Assembly: GCA_030407085.1 (NCBI GenBank)
Contig: CM059582.1
Span: 206,614,001-206,678,000, forward strand
DNA length: 64,000 nt
Origin: Trichopria drosophilae
Lineage: Eukaryota; Arthropoda; Insecta; Hymenoptera; Diapriidae
Direction of reading: 5' to 3'
Made by a program: the position numbers and the translations under genes. Shown piece by piece: positions 45,677-57,600 of this stretch (the stretch's first letter is position 1; each line of letters opens with the position of its first letter). The notes beneath the pieces are model-generated. The model did not search any database and was not told the origin of the DNA. It worked only from the letters and a program-made list of their open reading frames with translations.

Positions 45677-45848
45677 TAGTAGGGTCTCCTTTATTGCATA
45701 CTGTAGATTTTTCAAAATGGCGGCGGCTCAGCCGCGAAGGTTCGGTTTGGTCGCAATGGAGAAGGGAAGCCGATGGAAGGGGAATATATGCAATAAGAGA
45801 TCCTAAATCCAGAGAATAAGGGAGGATTCAATAAGGGAGACCCTACTG
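45677..45848. mobile_element. MITE, YAGTAGGGTCTCC ends, TA target
   Basis: Ends TAGTAGGGTCTCCTTTATTG and (complement) CAGTAGGGTCTCCCTTATTG with TA on both sides; 172 bp. The interior has CAAAATGGCGGCGGCTCAG. The preceding 45179-45676 shows no feature. Confidence 0.83.
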
Positions 45849-46149
45849 TATTATCGTTACCTTCAAAAGCTGGATATGTCCCTGAAGAAAGTCGTACGTT
45901 GTAAATTAGTTTTTTTATGATTTCGTGATAATAGCAAAAATTGTATGGTACAAAATTGAGATGTTTGATGCATAAAAAAGATACAAAAATTACTCGGAAG
46001 ATTAATACTAAAGAATCAAAATACTACGAAACTTAGGTACAGGTTTAAATGCATAATATTCTCTCCAATATGTGATTAAAATAAATTCAATTCTTTAATT
46101 GAAGTAAGAGAATCAGGTTAGAGACATCTCAGTCAAGTTAGTGGAGAAA

Positions 46150-46296
46150 ATATAAAGTTCGCATGTATAAATAAATCTTACTTCTAAGTATAAATTGTGA
46201 TAAAGATTGAGCAGATCTTATTTCCTCAGGCAGACTATTCCACAGACAAGTAATTCTATTTATCATAGAGAAATAAAATCTGCTCGAGTTACAGTG
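46150..46296 (-). mobile_element. LINE 3' fragment, left part (continues at 47939)
   Basis: Minus-strand reading includes WNSLPEEIRSAQSLSQFILR, the LINE C-terminal block. It is interrupted by the MITE inserted at 46299 and resumes after 47938, where RFSLDYGLISKLFDLCMKQ lies in the expected direction. Confidence 0.7.
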
Positions 46297-46334
46297 TACA
46301 GTAGAACTTCACTTTATTGTCCATCACTTTGTTA

Positions 46335-47730
46335 CTCCAGCGGAAATAAGAAAGGTACCAAAGCGTAGGAAAACGTACAAAAATGTACATAAATCTACAG
46401 AAACGTACAGAAATGTAAGATATCGGGGTGTACTTCCGAAAACGCCCCCAACCGATTTTAATGTACATTGGTATACTTACGTATTTCGGGGTTCTGATTA
46501 CGGACACGACAATGAAAATTGGCGCAAATTTTATTTTCATGGTGAAAACCTTAAAAAACCACCACAATTTAAGGTTTTTTGCAATTATCTTCTAAAATTT
46601 TAAAAATTTCGAAAAATTGTTTCAATAAAAGTTGTAGATTTGATCGAAATACACATTTTATGTTGTATGCATTTTCCCGCCAAAATCGATAGTTTTTGAG
46701 AAAAATCGAAAAAACAACAAAACACCGTGAAAACGATCAATTATAACATGAATTCCACGTAGAGGTACACATATGCTTTTGGGAATTGTTAGGGATAGGT
46801 AGAGTTCTGACTGGTTAGGTTAGGTTAGTTTTAGGGCACGCATATGCTTTTAGGCATTGTTAGGGCTAGGCAGAGTGCTGACTGGTTAGGTTAGGTTAGT
46901 TTTAGGGCACCCATATGCTTTTAGGCATTGTTATGGTTAGGCAGAGTAGTGACTGGTTAGGTTAGGTTAGTTTTAAGGCACCCATATGCTTTTAGGCATT
47001 GTTAGGGCTAGGCAGACTTGTGACTGGATAGGTTAGGTTAGTTTTTTGGGCACCCATATGCTTTTACCCATTATTAGGGCTAGGTAGAGTTCTGACTGGT
47101 TACGTTAGGTTAATTTTAGGGCACGCATATGCTTTTAGGCATTGTTAGGGCTAGGCAGAGTTCTGACTGGTTAGGTTAGGTTAGTTTAAGGGCACGCATA
47201 TGCTTTTAGGCATTATTATGCCACCGTCACAAGCACCTAAGACAACTTCGTGTTAACGAGAGCCGTGACTTTGCCATTTCTCTGCTTCCACTATTTCACT
47301 ATACGAATTTTGACCTTAATTGTGTTTTGTAGTTTTTTCGATTTTTCTCAAAAACTATCGATTTTGGCGGGAATATGTATAGAACATAAAATGTGTATTT
47401 CGATAAAATCTACAACTTTTATTGGAAGAATTTTTCGAAATTTTGAGAATTTTATGAGATAATTGCAAAAAACCATAAATTATGGTGTTTTTTTAAGGTT
47501 TTCACCATGAAAATAAAATTTGCGCCAATTTTCATTATCATTTTCGTAATCAGCACCCCGAAATACGTAAGTATGGCCAATTTCCATTAAAATCGGTTGG
47601 GGGGCGTTTTCGGAAGTTTATCCAGATATCGTACAAAAATGTTTTTTTTGCAATTTCGGACATTTTGTAAACTTTCGTACGTTTCCGTACGATTTGGTAC
47701 ACTTTTGTACGAATTTCATATCCGCCAGGG
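46335..47730. mobile_element. Hairpin element with central telomere-like minisatellite
   Basis: Ends CTCCAGCGGAAATAAGAAA and (complement) CCCTGGCGGATATGAAATT, with TA on both sides (46333-46334, 47731-47732). The arms pair over about 400 bp: CCCGCCAAAATCGATAGTTT at 46676 is the complement of AAACTATCGATTTTGGCGGG at 47359. Between the arms is a minisatellite of about seven 71 bp units. No coding capacity. Confidence 0.85.
46760..47220. repeat. 71 bp minisatellite with (GGTTA)3
   Basis: About seven units of the form CATATGCTTTTAGGCATTG, TTAGGGCTAGGCAGAGT, TCTGACTGGTTAGGTTAGG, TTAGTTTTAGGGCAC. CATATGCTTTT recurs at about 71-72 bp. Each unit holds GGTTAGGTTAGGTTAG, three copies of the insect telomere motif TTAGG. 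Confidence 0.92.
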
Positions 47731-47938
47731 TAGCGCCTTCACATTATTCGCGAGATAAAGTTAGTCCCTTCACGTATTTAGCGCAGGTAAGGTTAGTTCT
47801 TCTTATCTCTTTCGTAATTCCAGTATCGTGTCTATTGTGATAGGCGATACGGTTGGAAGGTGCGCATGAAACTTTGCGCGTTTGTCGAATAACAAAGTGA
47901 AAACCCAGAGTAGGACAATAAAGTGAAGTTCTACTGTA

Positions 47939-48200
47939 CCTCAGAAAGTGGACGATGTACACAATGTGTTTAACTTACCTGCCGAAGAGAGAATAAATTA
48001 GTCATTTCTTGAGCGTCGAAGGAGTCGAACATCACCTTATACATTAAAAGGAAATCCCTAAATTCATGAATTGATTGTTTCATGCATAAATCAAACAGCT
48101 TAGAAATAAGTCCATAATCAAGTGAGAAGCGGTGTATAGGATTATCAGATTTATGCAATAAAATCTTAAAAACTTTCTCTGAACCGCCTCCAACCTATTG
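47939..48200 (-). mobile_element. LINE fragment, right part
   Basis: Continuation of the LINE broken at 46296; includes the complement of coding sequence for a long helical segment typical of LINE C-termini, with stops. Its right end near 48200 merges into unassigned sequence. Confidence 0.55.
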
Positions 48201-48233
48201 ATGTTGTATTTCAATTAAGGATGACAAATTTCT

Positions 48234-49233
48234 GGGTGCGGGTTGAAATACCGACAAATCAAAAAGCCGACAGACTAAAAACCGACACGTCAAAAAGCCT
48301 ACAGTAGCAAAACCGAATTGTCTTAATACCGACAGTCAAATATCAGACACTTCGAAGAACCGACTGTCAAAAAGGTGACATACAAAAAGCCGACAGACAA
48401 AAAACCGAAAAACAAAAAAAAAATAGACACATCGAGAAGCGGGAAATCATTTGAAGTGTCGGTTTTTTGACAGTCAGTTTTTTTACTGCTTTGGGATTGG
48501 TCGGAAACTAGGATCTTTTCAGTTCACGTTACGATTTACATTTAAGCTCATTGGTGCGCATGCGCGGCGCGTAGTAGCAGGCGCCGAAATGTTCTGTGGA
48601 AGGGGAATTGCCTCTTCTCCTTCTTTGGTCTGCTATCGTGTTCGGCCGAAACCGACTCCGTCCGCTATCGTGAGTTCTACTGTATTGATACAGTAGAACC
48701 CCGCTGGATTGGCACCGCGCTGGATTGTCGGAATTCCGCCCCGCTGGATTGGCATTTCTCGGAATCCCTTTACCGCCACCACGCCGCTCGTCGTCTCAGG
48801 GGCGTGTCTAGTTAGACATACGCATCAGTTTGGAGTTACAATAGGAAGCAGAGAGATTGTCTGTGATTAGTCATGAACGTCACGTGATTACGGCGTAGAG
48901 GTGTAAGCGATGCTTCCCCTATTGCCGACAGTCCAGCGGGATTTTCGGGGAAGACTCGGAACCGACCGCGACAATCCAGCGGGGTTCTACTGTATTGTGA
49001 TAATTCAGTTTTTCTATTATCGGGATTTTGACGTGTCGGCTTTTTGTGTGTCGGTTTTTGGAATGCTGGCATATTGCCTGTCGGCTTTTTTAATGTCAGT
49101 ATTTTGACTGTCGGTTTTTCTACTGTCGGCCTTTAAATTATCGGTATTTTAACTGTCGGATTTTCGATCTGTCAGTTTTTTGCCTGTCGGCTTCTTGAAT
49201 ATCGGTAATTTGTTGGTTTTTCGATCCGCACCC
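48234..49233. mobile_element. Foldback-like element: inverted arrays of ~17 bp CCGACA repeats
   Basis: Short inverted ends GGGTGCGG/CCGCACCC. Next to each end lies an array of direct short repeats: on the left (48245-48440) about 11 variants of CCGACAGACAAAAAG; on the right (49009-49225) about 13 variants of the complement, CTGTCGGTTTTT. The arrays face each other, so single strands could fold back. A short inverse block also begins at 48459. A unique centre (48490-49005) holds one MITE. The flanking octamers AAATTTCT and ACAATTCT agree at 6 of 8 bases, compatible with an old 8 bp duplication. The architecture recalls Drosophila FB and Galileo elements; sequence kinship is not shown. Confidence 0.75.
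48691..48992. mobile_element. MITE, CAGTAGAACCCCGCTGGATT ends, TA target
   Basis: A 302 bp element with perfect inverted ends CAGTAGAACCCCGCTGGATT and TA flanks, GC-richer than its surroundings. Ends of this kind (CAGTAGAACC) are typical of Tigger/pogo elements. Confidence 0.9.
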
Positions 49234-50039
49234 ACAATTCTGATGCATGTGCACAATGGGGAAGAAATATACTTACGAAAATGTGAATTAAAGCCTGACA
49301 GTCAGGGAAAAGCTTCGTTGATCTAAAAAGGAAACCTAAAGAAGTGCCGCAGAACGAAGACAATTTTTTCAAAATTATTAATTCCTTGAAATAGAAATCA
49401 TAGAAAGTTATTTTTTAGTTTTATAATGATGATATAAATATTGGCTGGTTAAGGACGAAAATTATAATAATTTGAGTTGATAAATCCAAAATGGCGAATC
49501 CATCATGGCCACTGTATGTAAATTGTACCTCTTATATGAATCGTTGTTCCATAAATGTGTTTCAAAGTTGAACATGTTAGATAATTACGAATATCATACA
49601 TATTCTGACCTGATAAGATCAAAATGGCGGATACAATATGGCCTCCGGTACACAGCATTGAATTTCATACATACTTTACCTACGTTAATTAATAATTTTG
49701 AAAAAATTTGCTTCGTTCCGCGGCCATTTTGAATCGGCCATTGCTTGTAAAATATATTTTATTAGTATATTATTTATGTTCAACAATCGCGATAACTTTT
49801 TATATACACATTTCATTGATTATAATCCGTTTGGATGGAGAAAATCGTGAAAATGAAAGAAAACTACATAAAAACATGGCTTTTTTTTATTTTCCAAAAT
49901 GTTTGCAGAAATAGTCGTTTTTTGGCCATTTTCTCGACAGTAATCGATAGAGTACGCTTCAAAATAGTCAGAAATGTATTTTCCAAAATTAAAAAAAATT
50001 CTTTCTACTGCAAAAATTAAGTTGATGTTGGCGTACCTG
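49234..50039. other. Non-coding with scattered array remnants
   Basis: Isolated AAAATGGCGAATCC and AAAATGGCGGATACAATATG motifs at 49488 and 49621, reading like single degenerate array units; otherwise nothing recognised. Confidence 0.5.
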
Positions 50040-50790
50040 CTTCTCTCATTTTGGGCAAAAATGTTTTTTTTCGGGGTCGCTGATCACCAATCTGACCTCA
50101 AATTTTCAAAATTCAAGATGGCGGATCCAAGATGGCCATCAAAAATTAAAAAATGTATTTGATCGAGGTGAAAATGGGTACTCTGGGGTTTTCGAGGTTG
50201 CTGATTACGAAGCTGATCTCCGATTTTCAAAACTCAAGATGGCGGATCCAAGATGGCCGAATGAAATTTAAAAATTTATTTCATCGAGATGAAACTGGGT
50301 ACTCGAATATTTTCGGGATCGTAGATTACGAATCTAAATTTAGATTTTCAAAATTCAAAATGATGGATTCAATATGACAACCAAAATGTAACAGTGTTCG
50401 AGGTCGTAAGAGACGAAATATGAAATTTCAGCATTCGTGACCGCTTGTTGAATCTGCTAAATCTTTATCTTGAAAATGTAACATTCAGTATTCAGTTTGA
50501 TTACGGTTAAACAACTTTTTACATTTCGTTTCACATCGATCAAGTAAATTTTCACATTTTGGTCCGCCATCTTGGATCCGTCATTTTTAATTTTGAAAAT
50601 CTGATCCAGATTCGTAATCAGCGACCTCGAAAACTCCCGAGTACCGAGTTTCATCTTGATCAAATAAATTTTTTAATTTTTGATGGCCATCTTGGATCCG
50701 TCATTTTTAATTTTGAAAATCTGATGGCAGATTCCTAATCAGCGACGCCGAAAACCCCTGAATACCCAGTTTCGTCTTATTTTAACGACG
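50040..50790. repeat. GCCAT/ATGGCG array fragment
   Basis: Units such as AAGATGGCGGATCCAAGATG, TTTGATCGAGGTGAAAATGG and TACTCTGGGGTTTTCGAGG; the orientation flips near 50450, after which CCGCCATCTTGGATCCGTC appears. So the fragment is itself a loose inverted repeat. Confidence 0.8.
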
Positions 50791-51162
50791 GTTTCTTTTC
50801 AGCATACATTTTTTAAAATAAAAAAGCGTTTTTATACATTGTTCGTCATTATAAACAATTTAATACAATAATTCATAATAAATGCACAGGACCACAAAAA
50901 AATTTTTTTCCGTTTGACATTGAAACGCGACTAGGCGATTCTTATAGATTTTGGGCTCCTGAATTCGAGTCCGTGGACAGAATTTGTCCTATACATCAGG
51001 GTTTTTTTATATTCTAGGTTTTAAGTGTAAAAAAATGCTTTTTTATGCATATTTGCTAAATAACTGTATAAAACAAAGATTCGACCGCAGAATGAAGCCG
51101 GTCTAGACGATTCTTATAGATTTTGGGTTCCAAAAAGTGCGATCTCACAAAATTAAAAAAAA

Positions 51163-53625
51163 ATTTTTTTTTTTTCTCTCTTTATTTACAATCTGCCAAT
51201 AGCTTTGGCAATAAGTAAGTCTTATAGCAGGTTACATAGCGTGTAGGCGTTCATCCAATGAGTTGCGCCCTCAATAAAAATAAATTTTTTAACAATTTTC
51301 GTGTGTTCTTAATGCTTTAATATATATACATCTATTGTTTAAATCTAATGTAGTCCAGAGGTTTATGTCGTTTTATCCTTTTATTATCCGTATTTTCACC
51401 GAGTAGGTTCACTACTAACTGATTTGGGTGGATATTAAGTCTCTTAACGTATTTTTCACCAAAGTGTGCAATTTCTGTCTTCACTGTTGGTATTTGTAGG
51501 TCTTCTCTTATTATTTCGTTCGTCACAAATCATGGTGCGATAACCAGCATCCTTAGTACTTTGGCCTGAAATCTTTCTAGGATTTCTATATTGGAGTTGG
51601 AAGCTGACCCTCTTAATTGGATACCATATGTCCAAATTGGTTTTAGGATGGATTTGTACAGCAAAATCTTATTTTCTAGAGATAATTTCGATTGACGGCC
51701 AATAAGCCAGTAATTTTTTGTAAGCGGTGACCTAGTTGTTTCCGTTTATTCCAAATGTGGGTATTCCACGTTAACCTACGGTCTAAGTGCATGCCCAGGT
51801 ATTTTACTGACTCTGCGGTATTGTATTTCCTTTCAATTTTACTAGCGGGCATGTTTTCCTACGTAGCGTAAAGGTTACGTGGGTTGACTTGGTTTCATTT
51901 ACGTTTATCCTCCACTTTTGAAGGCAATCCTGTACCTTATTTAAACTTGCTTGGAGATTATCAGATGCTGTGTTGGGGTTTGAATGCGAGGCCATAATTG
52001 CTGTATCATCAGCGAATGTTGCCGTTTGTGTTGATTTTGTCGTTGGAAAGTCTGCGGTATATATTAAATATAGCGGCGGTCCTAAAACACTACCTTGTGG
52101 TACTCTGGAATTTATTGTATATAAGTTTGTTCATTCCTCTTGATATTTAACAAAGAAGTATCTGTTGCATAAATACGACTGCATTAGTAAGAATAATTTA
52201 TGGGGAAGTTGTTTTTTGATTTTATACAGCAATCCCTTATGCCACATTTTATCAAATGCCTGCGTAATGTCTAAGAATACTGTCGAACAGTATTTTTTGT
52301 CTTTTAAGTCTGTATTGATTTGTTTGGTCACTCTATGCACTTGTTCCGCATTACCATTAAATCCGGTTTTATTCTACTTAGGAGTACTTTTTTCCAAGAG
52401 TTTTGTCAGTAACGGTAATAGATTAATGGGTCTGCATGACGTTATTAGTGAGAGGTCTTTGCCTGGTTTAGGCAAGAGAATAATTTCTGATACTTTCCAT
52501 AATAAAGGGAAGTAATTAAGCCTTATTACAGCGTTATACAAAATAGTTAACAGTCTCACTAGTTTATCCGGTAACTCCTTTAGGATTTTTCCTGATATTA
52601 GGTCGTAACCTGGCGATTTTTTTGTGCTTAATTTACTTATTGCGTTCTTGACTTCTTTTACAGTAAAATGTTTTAAGGGAGATTCTTGTTGTCGTGGTTC
52701 TATAAGGTAGTTGTTTATTTCGTTTTCGTCTATAGATGACTTTTCGCTAGAAAAAGGTTCAAACACTTTGCTCAGATCTTTTGTAAATGTTTCTGCTTTT
52801 TCCTTATTATTTTACCATTCTTTGAGGTGCACAAAAGAAAGATTGAGAGAGTTCAGCACAGATTTTTAGTATTTATAGCCTACAAGTTGCGCATGCAGAA
52901 CCCTACGGAATTTCATGACTATACCGAGGTAGCGACTAGAATTAAATTGAGCACTCTAGAGTCTTATAGAACATTTTCTGATATTTGTTTTTTATATAAA
53001 ATAGTTAATGGTAAAATACTTTATCCAGAGTTGAGTTCCTGTTTTATTCAATTGGAAAACTCTTATATGTTCCGCAATTCCAGACTTTTTGTTTCACAGA
53101 ATTATAGAACTGAATATGGACTTAACTCTGTCATAAGTAGATTAATAAAACTCGGGAATAGCTCATCTTGCCCTCCATTAAATTACATTTTTGGTCGTTT
53201 TAAGAATCAAGCAAGAGTAAAACTCTTGCAAGACTATCGTTAACTTGAGGCTATAAAGTTATTACTGTTATATATATTATACTGTGTATATTAATTATAT
53301 GCGTATATGTTTTGTTACCATTTTATATTATCATTTGTTAAATTTTTTCTTATTCTTTTGCGAGTTTATTGTTATATCACATGTATTTTTTTTTGGGCAG
53401 TAATGCCCGTTGGTTAATAAATAAAAATAAAAATAAAATAAATAAATAAATAAATTATTACGTATCCATTGTCCATTTTCTTGTTGCCTTCCATAATGAA
53501 TAATCTGTGTTTTCTGTTGGTGTCAATCCCATTAGATATTCTTATATGGCTTCGTTTTTTTCTTCATTAATTGCTTGTTTTAATTTTTTGATTGCCTTAT
53601 TTAGTTTAGCTTTATCGTAGGGAGC
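51163..53625 (-). mobile_element. Jockey-like LINE, 5'-truncated, interrupted
   Basis: Minus-strand pieces: GLTPTENTDYSLWKATRKW (endonuclease/RT linker) at about 53520-53456; RT fingers KKSPGYDLISGKILKELP and LLPKPGKDLSLITSCRPINL at 52640-52400; VFLDITQAFDKMWHKGLL at about 52290; the C-terminal domain REDLQIPTVKTEIAHFGEKY ... HPNQLVVNLL at 51526-51332. The 3' end is marked by a T run at 51163-51175 (a poly(A) tail on the element strand). Frameshifts separate the pieces. A plus-strand LINE fragment is inserted at 52817-53455. Confidence 0.85.
52817..53455 (+). mobile_element. CR1/L2-like LINE 3' fragment inserted in the Jockey-like LINE
   Basis: The open frame from about 52827 to TAA at 53241-53243 contains IERVQHRFLVFIAYKLRMQN and further LINE C-terminal sequence, followed by a 3' UTR and AAATAAATAAATAAAT. 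TTATTA occurs at both junctions, a possible target duplication. The Jockey frame resumes on the far side. Confidence 0.8.
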
Positions 53626-53904
53626 TTATGTCCAAACAGATTAATGTGACCCGAACACAATGGGAATGTCCCGTTCGTGCTGATTGTAAGGAGGGTTTGG
53701 AGTAAAAAAATACTGAGGAACTGACAAACCTCGGGGTCCTTATTTATAAAAATAAAACCGAGAATATAAAAAAACCCTGACGTATAGGACAAATTCTGTC
53801 CACTGATTCGAATTCAGGAGCCCAAAATCTCTAAGAATCGCCTAGTCGCGTTTCAATGTCAAATCGAAAAAATTTGTTTGTGGTCCTGTGATATTAATTT
53901 GTTT

Positions 53905-53909
53905 ACATT

Positions 53910-53940
<31 letters not shown>

Positions 53941-54170
53941 TTGAAGTAAATTTGATGGGCTATATATGATCCAAAAAGATCCACCCTTAACAATAACGAA
54001 AATTAAAGAGGTAACAAAATTGTTAAATGTGCTTTGTGCAACAGAAACAAAGGTAATATAACCAAACAATATAAAAAGATAGTAATAGATAGTAAAATAA
54101 CAAAAAAAGGTAATAAATTAATTTAGATTCAAATTAGTGATAACATTACGCAGCTGTGTTTTAAATACAG
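53905..54170 (-). mobile_element. LINE 3' end (minus)
   Basis: A TTTATTTATTTATTTATTTA microsatellite (53911-53940) followed by GAAGTAAATTTGATGGGC, the layout of a CR1/L2-like 3' end on the minus strand. No coding part was recognised. Confidence 0.5.
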
Positions 54171-54655
54171 ACATTTCAATTAACATTTAAAAACATGTTA
54201 TCGAAATATGAAAGAAAAAATGTTGATTAAAATTCAATTTTAATCTACTGAAAAATAAAAAAATGAATTACAAAAAGGTGTTCTACAAAAAGGACACCAT
54301 TAGTTATACCATACATAGAAAAATAAACCATTTTGTTTACATCCTTTGTAAGTACTTCGCTCGATAATGGGCAGCAAGTGGATTCCATTTATGTGGATTT
54401 CGCCAAGGCTTTCGATACTGTGAACCACTCACTGCTTATACAAAAACTACTCAATATCGGCTTATCTGGGAACTTATTGAATTGGATTTATTCTTTCTTA
54501 ACTGACCGTAAACAAGTAATTCGTGTGAAGGAATATCAATCCAGGCCGGTACAGGTATTATCGGGGGTCCCTCATGGTTCACACCTTGGACCTTTACTCT
54601 TTATTTTATTTATAAACGATCTCCCCCCGTTATTAAAGTCCACTTCACTCTTGTA

Positions 54656-57600
54656 TAATAATAATAATAATTTATTCTCATCATTTCAATACAAAATATC
54701 TTAATTACAATAACATATTAATACCTAGGACTAAAGAAAAGTACAACTATCATATTCGCAAGGCATAGCCCATACGTGAAAGAAGCAGAAGTGTTATAAT
54801 ATAAACCTCCGCGGATTTGAGAGAATCTTTACAAAAAGAGAGAAAAAAAACTAAAAACTAACTTACATACTAAGCAATGACAAAAGTAACTTTTTTTACA
54901 AGTTATATACACAGTTGAAGGTTTCTTTACTTGAAGAAAAAAAAAAAAAAAAAATTTACATTAGATAAAAGGATACCGATAATTTTTGCAACATAGAGTG
55001 TGGGTGATACAAAACTTTAGTCTTCCACTGCTTTACGACAGTTAATTCGCGAGTTACATAATATAATTTTTTTAACTTTTATTCTAACATTATTTCTGAG
55101 ATCATGTTTATAAAGCCTTAGATAATTGTAACATCTAGCTGCCACAAAGTCAAAGCATTGTCTTGCTACCTTTTTTTTCCTATCAGGGATGATTGCGAGC
55201 TTATTTCTATTCATTCTTGTGTCAACTGTATGGTTACTATATCTAAGTATATTATTTTCAATAGAAAAGGTTAGCACGCTGTTAAAAAACTCTGCCGAAT
55301 ATCTAATATTTTAGTATCCAGAAATATATTGTTTGACGGATATCTCATGCTTTTGCCTAAAATAATTTTTAGCAAGCGCTTTTGCAAGACCTCAAGTGAC
55401 TTTATGTGCTTCATATAAGTACCACCCCAAGCTATGATTCCGTAGTTTAGAATGGATGAAAAGAGTGCATAGTAAATTTTAAATAATTGACGTATCTCAA
55501 GAATTCTCTTGAGCCTCACAAAAACGCAAGCAAGATATCTTAATTTTCCTATGATACTTTTGGTTTGAAAATCCCACCTAAGATGAGAATCTATCTCAAC
55601 TCCTAGATACCTAATGTGACTAGCTCTCGACATTTTTTCACAACTACAATTAATGCTTAGAGATAATACGAGTATTGATGTTTAACGGCAACAATTAAAA
55701 ACAAGGGGTTATATGTGAAACAAGGAGATGATAAAAATAATAATGATAATAAAAAATTAATTGAAAAGTTTTTTTAAAAATAGGGGGGGGGGAGGTTATA
55801 TATTAAAACATAAAAAAGCTAATAATGAATTAAAAGGGGAAATTTAGCTTGACGTTTCGACCCGTGTTTGAGTCATCTTCAGAATAAAATTTTGAATGTT
55901 TCGGGTGCCGTATTTATAGGTAGTAGGGGAACAAAATAAACAACGAGAAAGTAAACAGAATACATGAACGGCATTTAAATGAAAATAACAAAATAAAATT
56001 TAAGAAATTAATTTAATAGCGAATTATAAATATCCGGTAGATAGGATTTTTCAAATCTAATGTTGACAGTGTTTTCTTCTTTTTTAATGAAAAAATTTTC
56101 CATATGGCACCTTTTTCTCCAGTTCTTTTCTCTAGCAAGTATCTTGGTGTTATCATAGTCGAAATCATGTCCTGTCTCGTTTCTATGATGCGTTAGACCA
56201 GTATGTTGTTCTTTGTTTGATGTTAAAAAGTTTCTTTTGTGTTCTTTAAGTCGCACTTCCAAAGGTCTGTATGTTTGGCCTATGTACGATTTGTTGCAGT
56301 GTGCACAAGGTATTTCGTAGATAACATCCCGTTGTTTTTTTGTTGGTAAAATGTCTTTTCCCGGCTTTATTCTAGCGATATTAGTATTGAAGGGGGTGGA
56401 TAAAATTCTGATATTATTATTTTTGAAAATTCTTGCAATTTTTTCACTTAAACCTTTTATGTACGGACAACTAATTGTTTTAGAGAAATCATTATTCGAA
56501 TTGTTATTGTTATTATTTTGGTTGAAATTTAATATATTTATTCTCTTATTAATGCATTGGTTTACCATGAGAGGAGGATAGCCGTTTTCATATAAAATTT
56601 GTTTAATTAAGTTTAAATTTTTTTCATGGAATTCAGCCGAGGAAAGTTTTAACGCACGGTCAATTAGGCCATAAATCATGCCTGTTTTGTATGATAGAGG
56701 GTGTGCTGAACGTATTTTAAATTTGGAAGTTCTGTTTATAAACAAACTTTTGGTATGCCCATGGGATCGCCGCTATCCCCGGTTCTTGCAAGCCTCGTAC
56801 TCGAGCATGCCACTGAAAAAATCTTAAACAAATTAGTATCTAATTCGAAAGTAAACTTTAATCTATTATTTATATTATCAAAATTATTGAATTCGTTTGA
56901 GATGTTAGTTTCAGAGCCTTCTGGAACACAAGTCAAGATGTCGTCAGCGTATCGGTAGAAAAAAGGTGGTTTGAAATCTAATTTTTTATGGGATGTTATC
57001 TACGAAATACCTTGTGCACACTGCAACAAATCGTACATAGGCCAAACATACAGACCTTTGGAAGTGCGACTTAAAGAACACAAAAGAAACTTTTTAACAT
57101 CAAACAAAGAACAACATACTGGTCTAACGCATCATAGAAACGAGACAGGACATGATTTCGACTATGATAACACCAAGATACTTGCTAGAGAAAAGAACTG
57201 GAGAAAAAGGTGCCATATGGAAAATTTTTTCATTAAAAAAGAAGAAAACACTGTCAACATTAGATTTGAAAAATCCTATCTACCGGATATTTATAATTCG
57301 CTATTAAATTAATTTCTTAAATTTTATTTTGTTATTTTCATTTAAATGCCGTTCATGTATTCTGTTTACTTTCTCGTTGTTTATTTTGTTCCCCTACTAC
57401 CTATAAATACGGCACCCGAAACATTCAAAATTTTATTCTGAAGATGACCCAAACACGGGTCGAAACGTCAAGCTAAATTTCCCCTTTTAATTCATTATTA
57501 GCTTTTTTATGTTTTAATATATAACCTCCCCCCCCTATTTTTAAAAAAACTTTTCAATTAATTTTTTATTATCATTATTATTTTTATCATCTCCTTGTTT

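Larger units (their letters stand above)
46299..47936. mobile_element. CAGTAGAACTTCACTTTATT MITE, interrupted
   Basis: The ends match the MITE at 4862-5093 (CAGTAGAACTTCACTTTATT on both sides) with TA flanks at 46297 and 47937. A 1.4 kb hairpin element is inserted after TTTGTTA; without it this would be a normal ~240 bp copy. Confidence 0.88.
50885..53890. mobile_element. DNA element with CACAGGACCACAAA ends, interrupted by LINEs
   Basis: The left arm (50885-51020) and right arm (53766-53890) are reverse complements over at least 120 bp: CACAGGACCACAAA, TTGACATTGAAACGCGACTA, GGCGATTCTTATAGATTTTG and CAGGGTTTTTTTATATTCT. No convincing target duplication. Most of the interior is a Jockey-like LINE. 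Confidence 0.75.

Noticed and set aside
57438..57470. Canonical hammerhead ribozyme in the Penelope-like element
   Set aside because: The CUGAUGA core is missing; kept only as a stem-loop worth testing.
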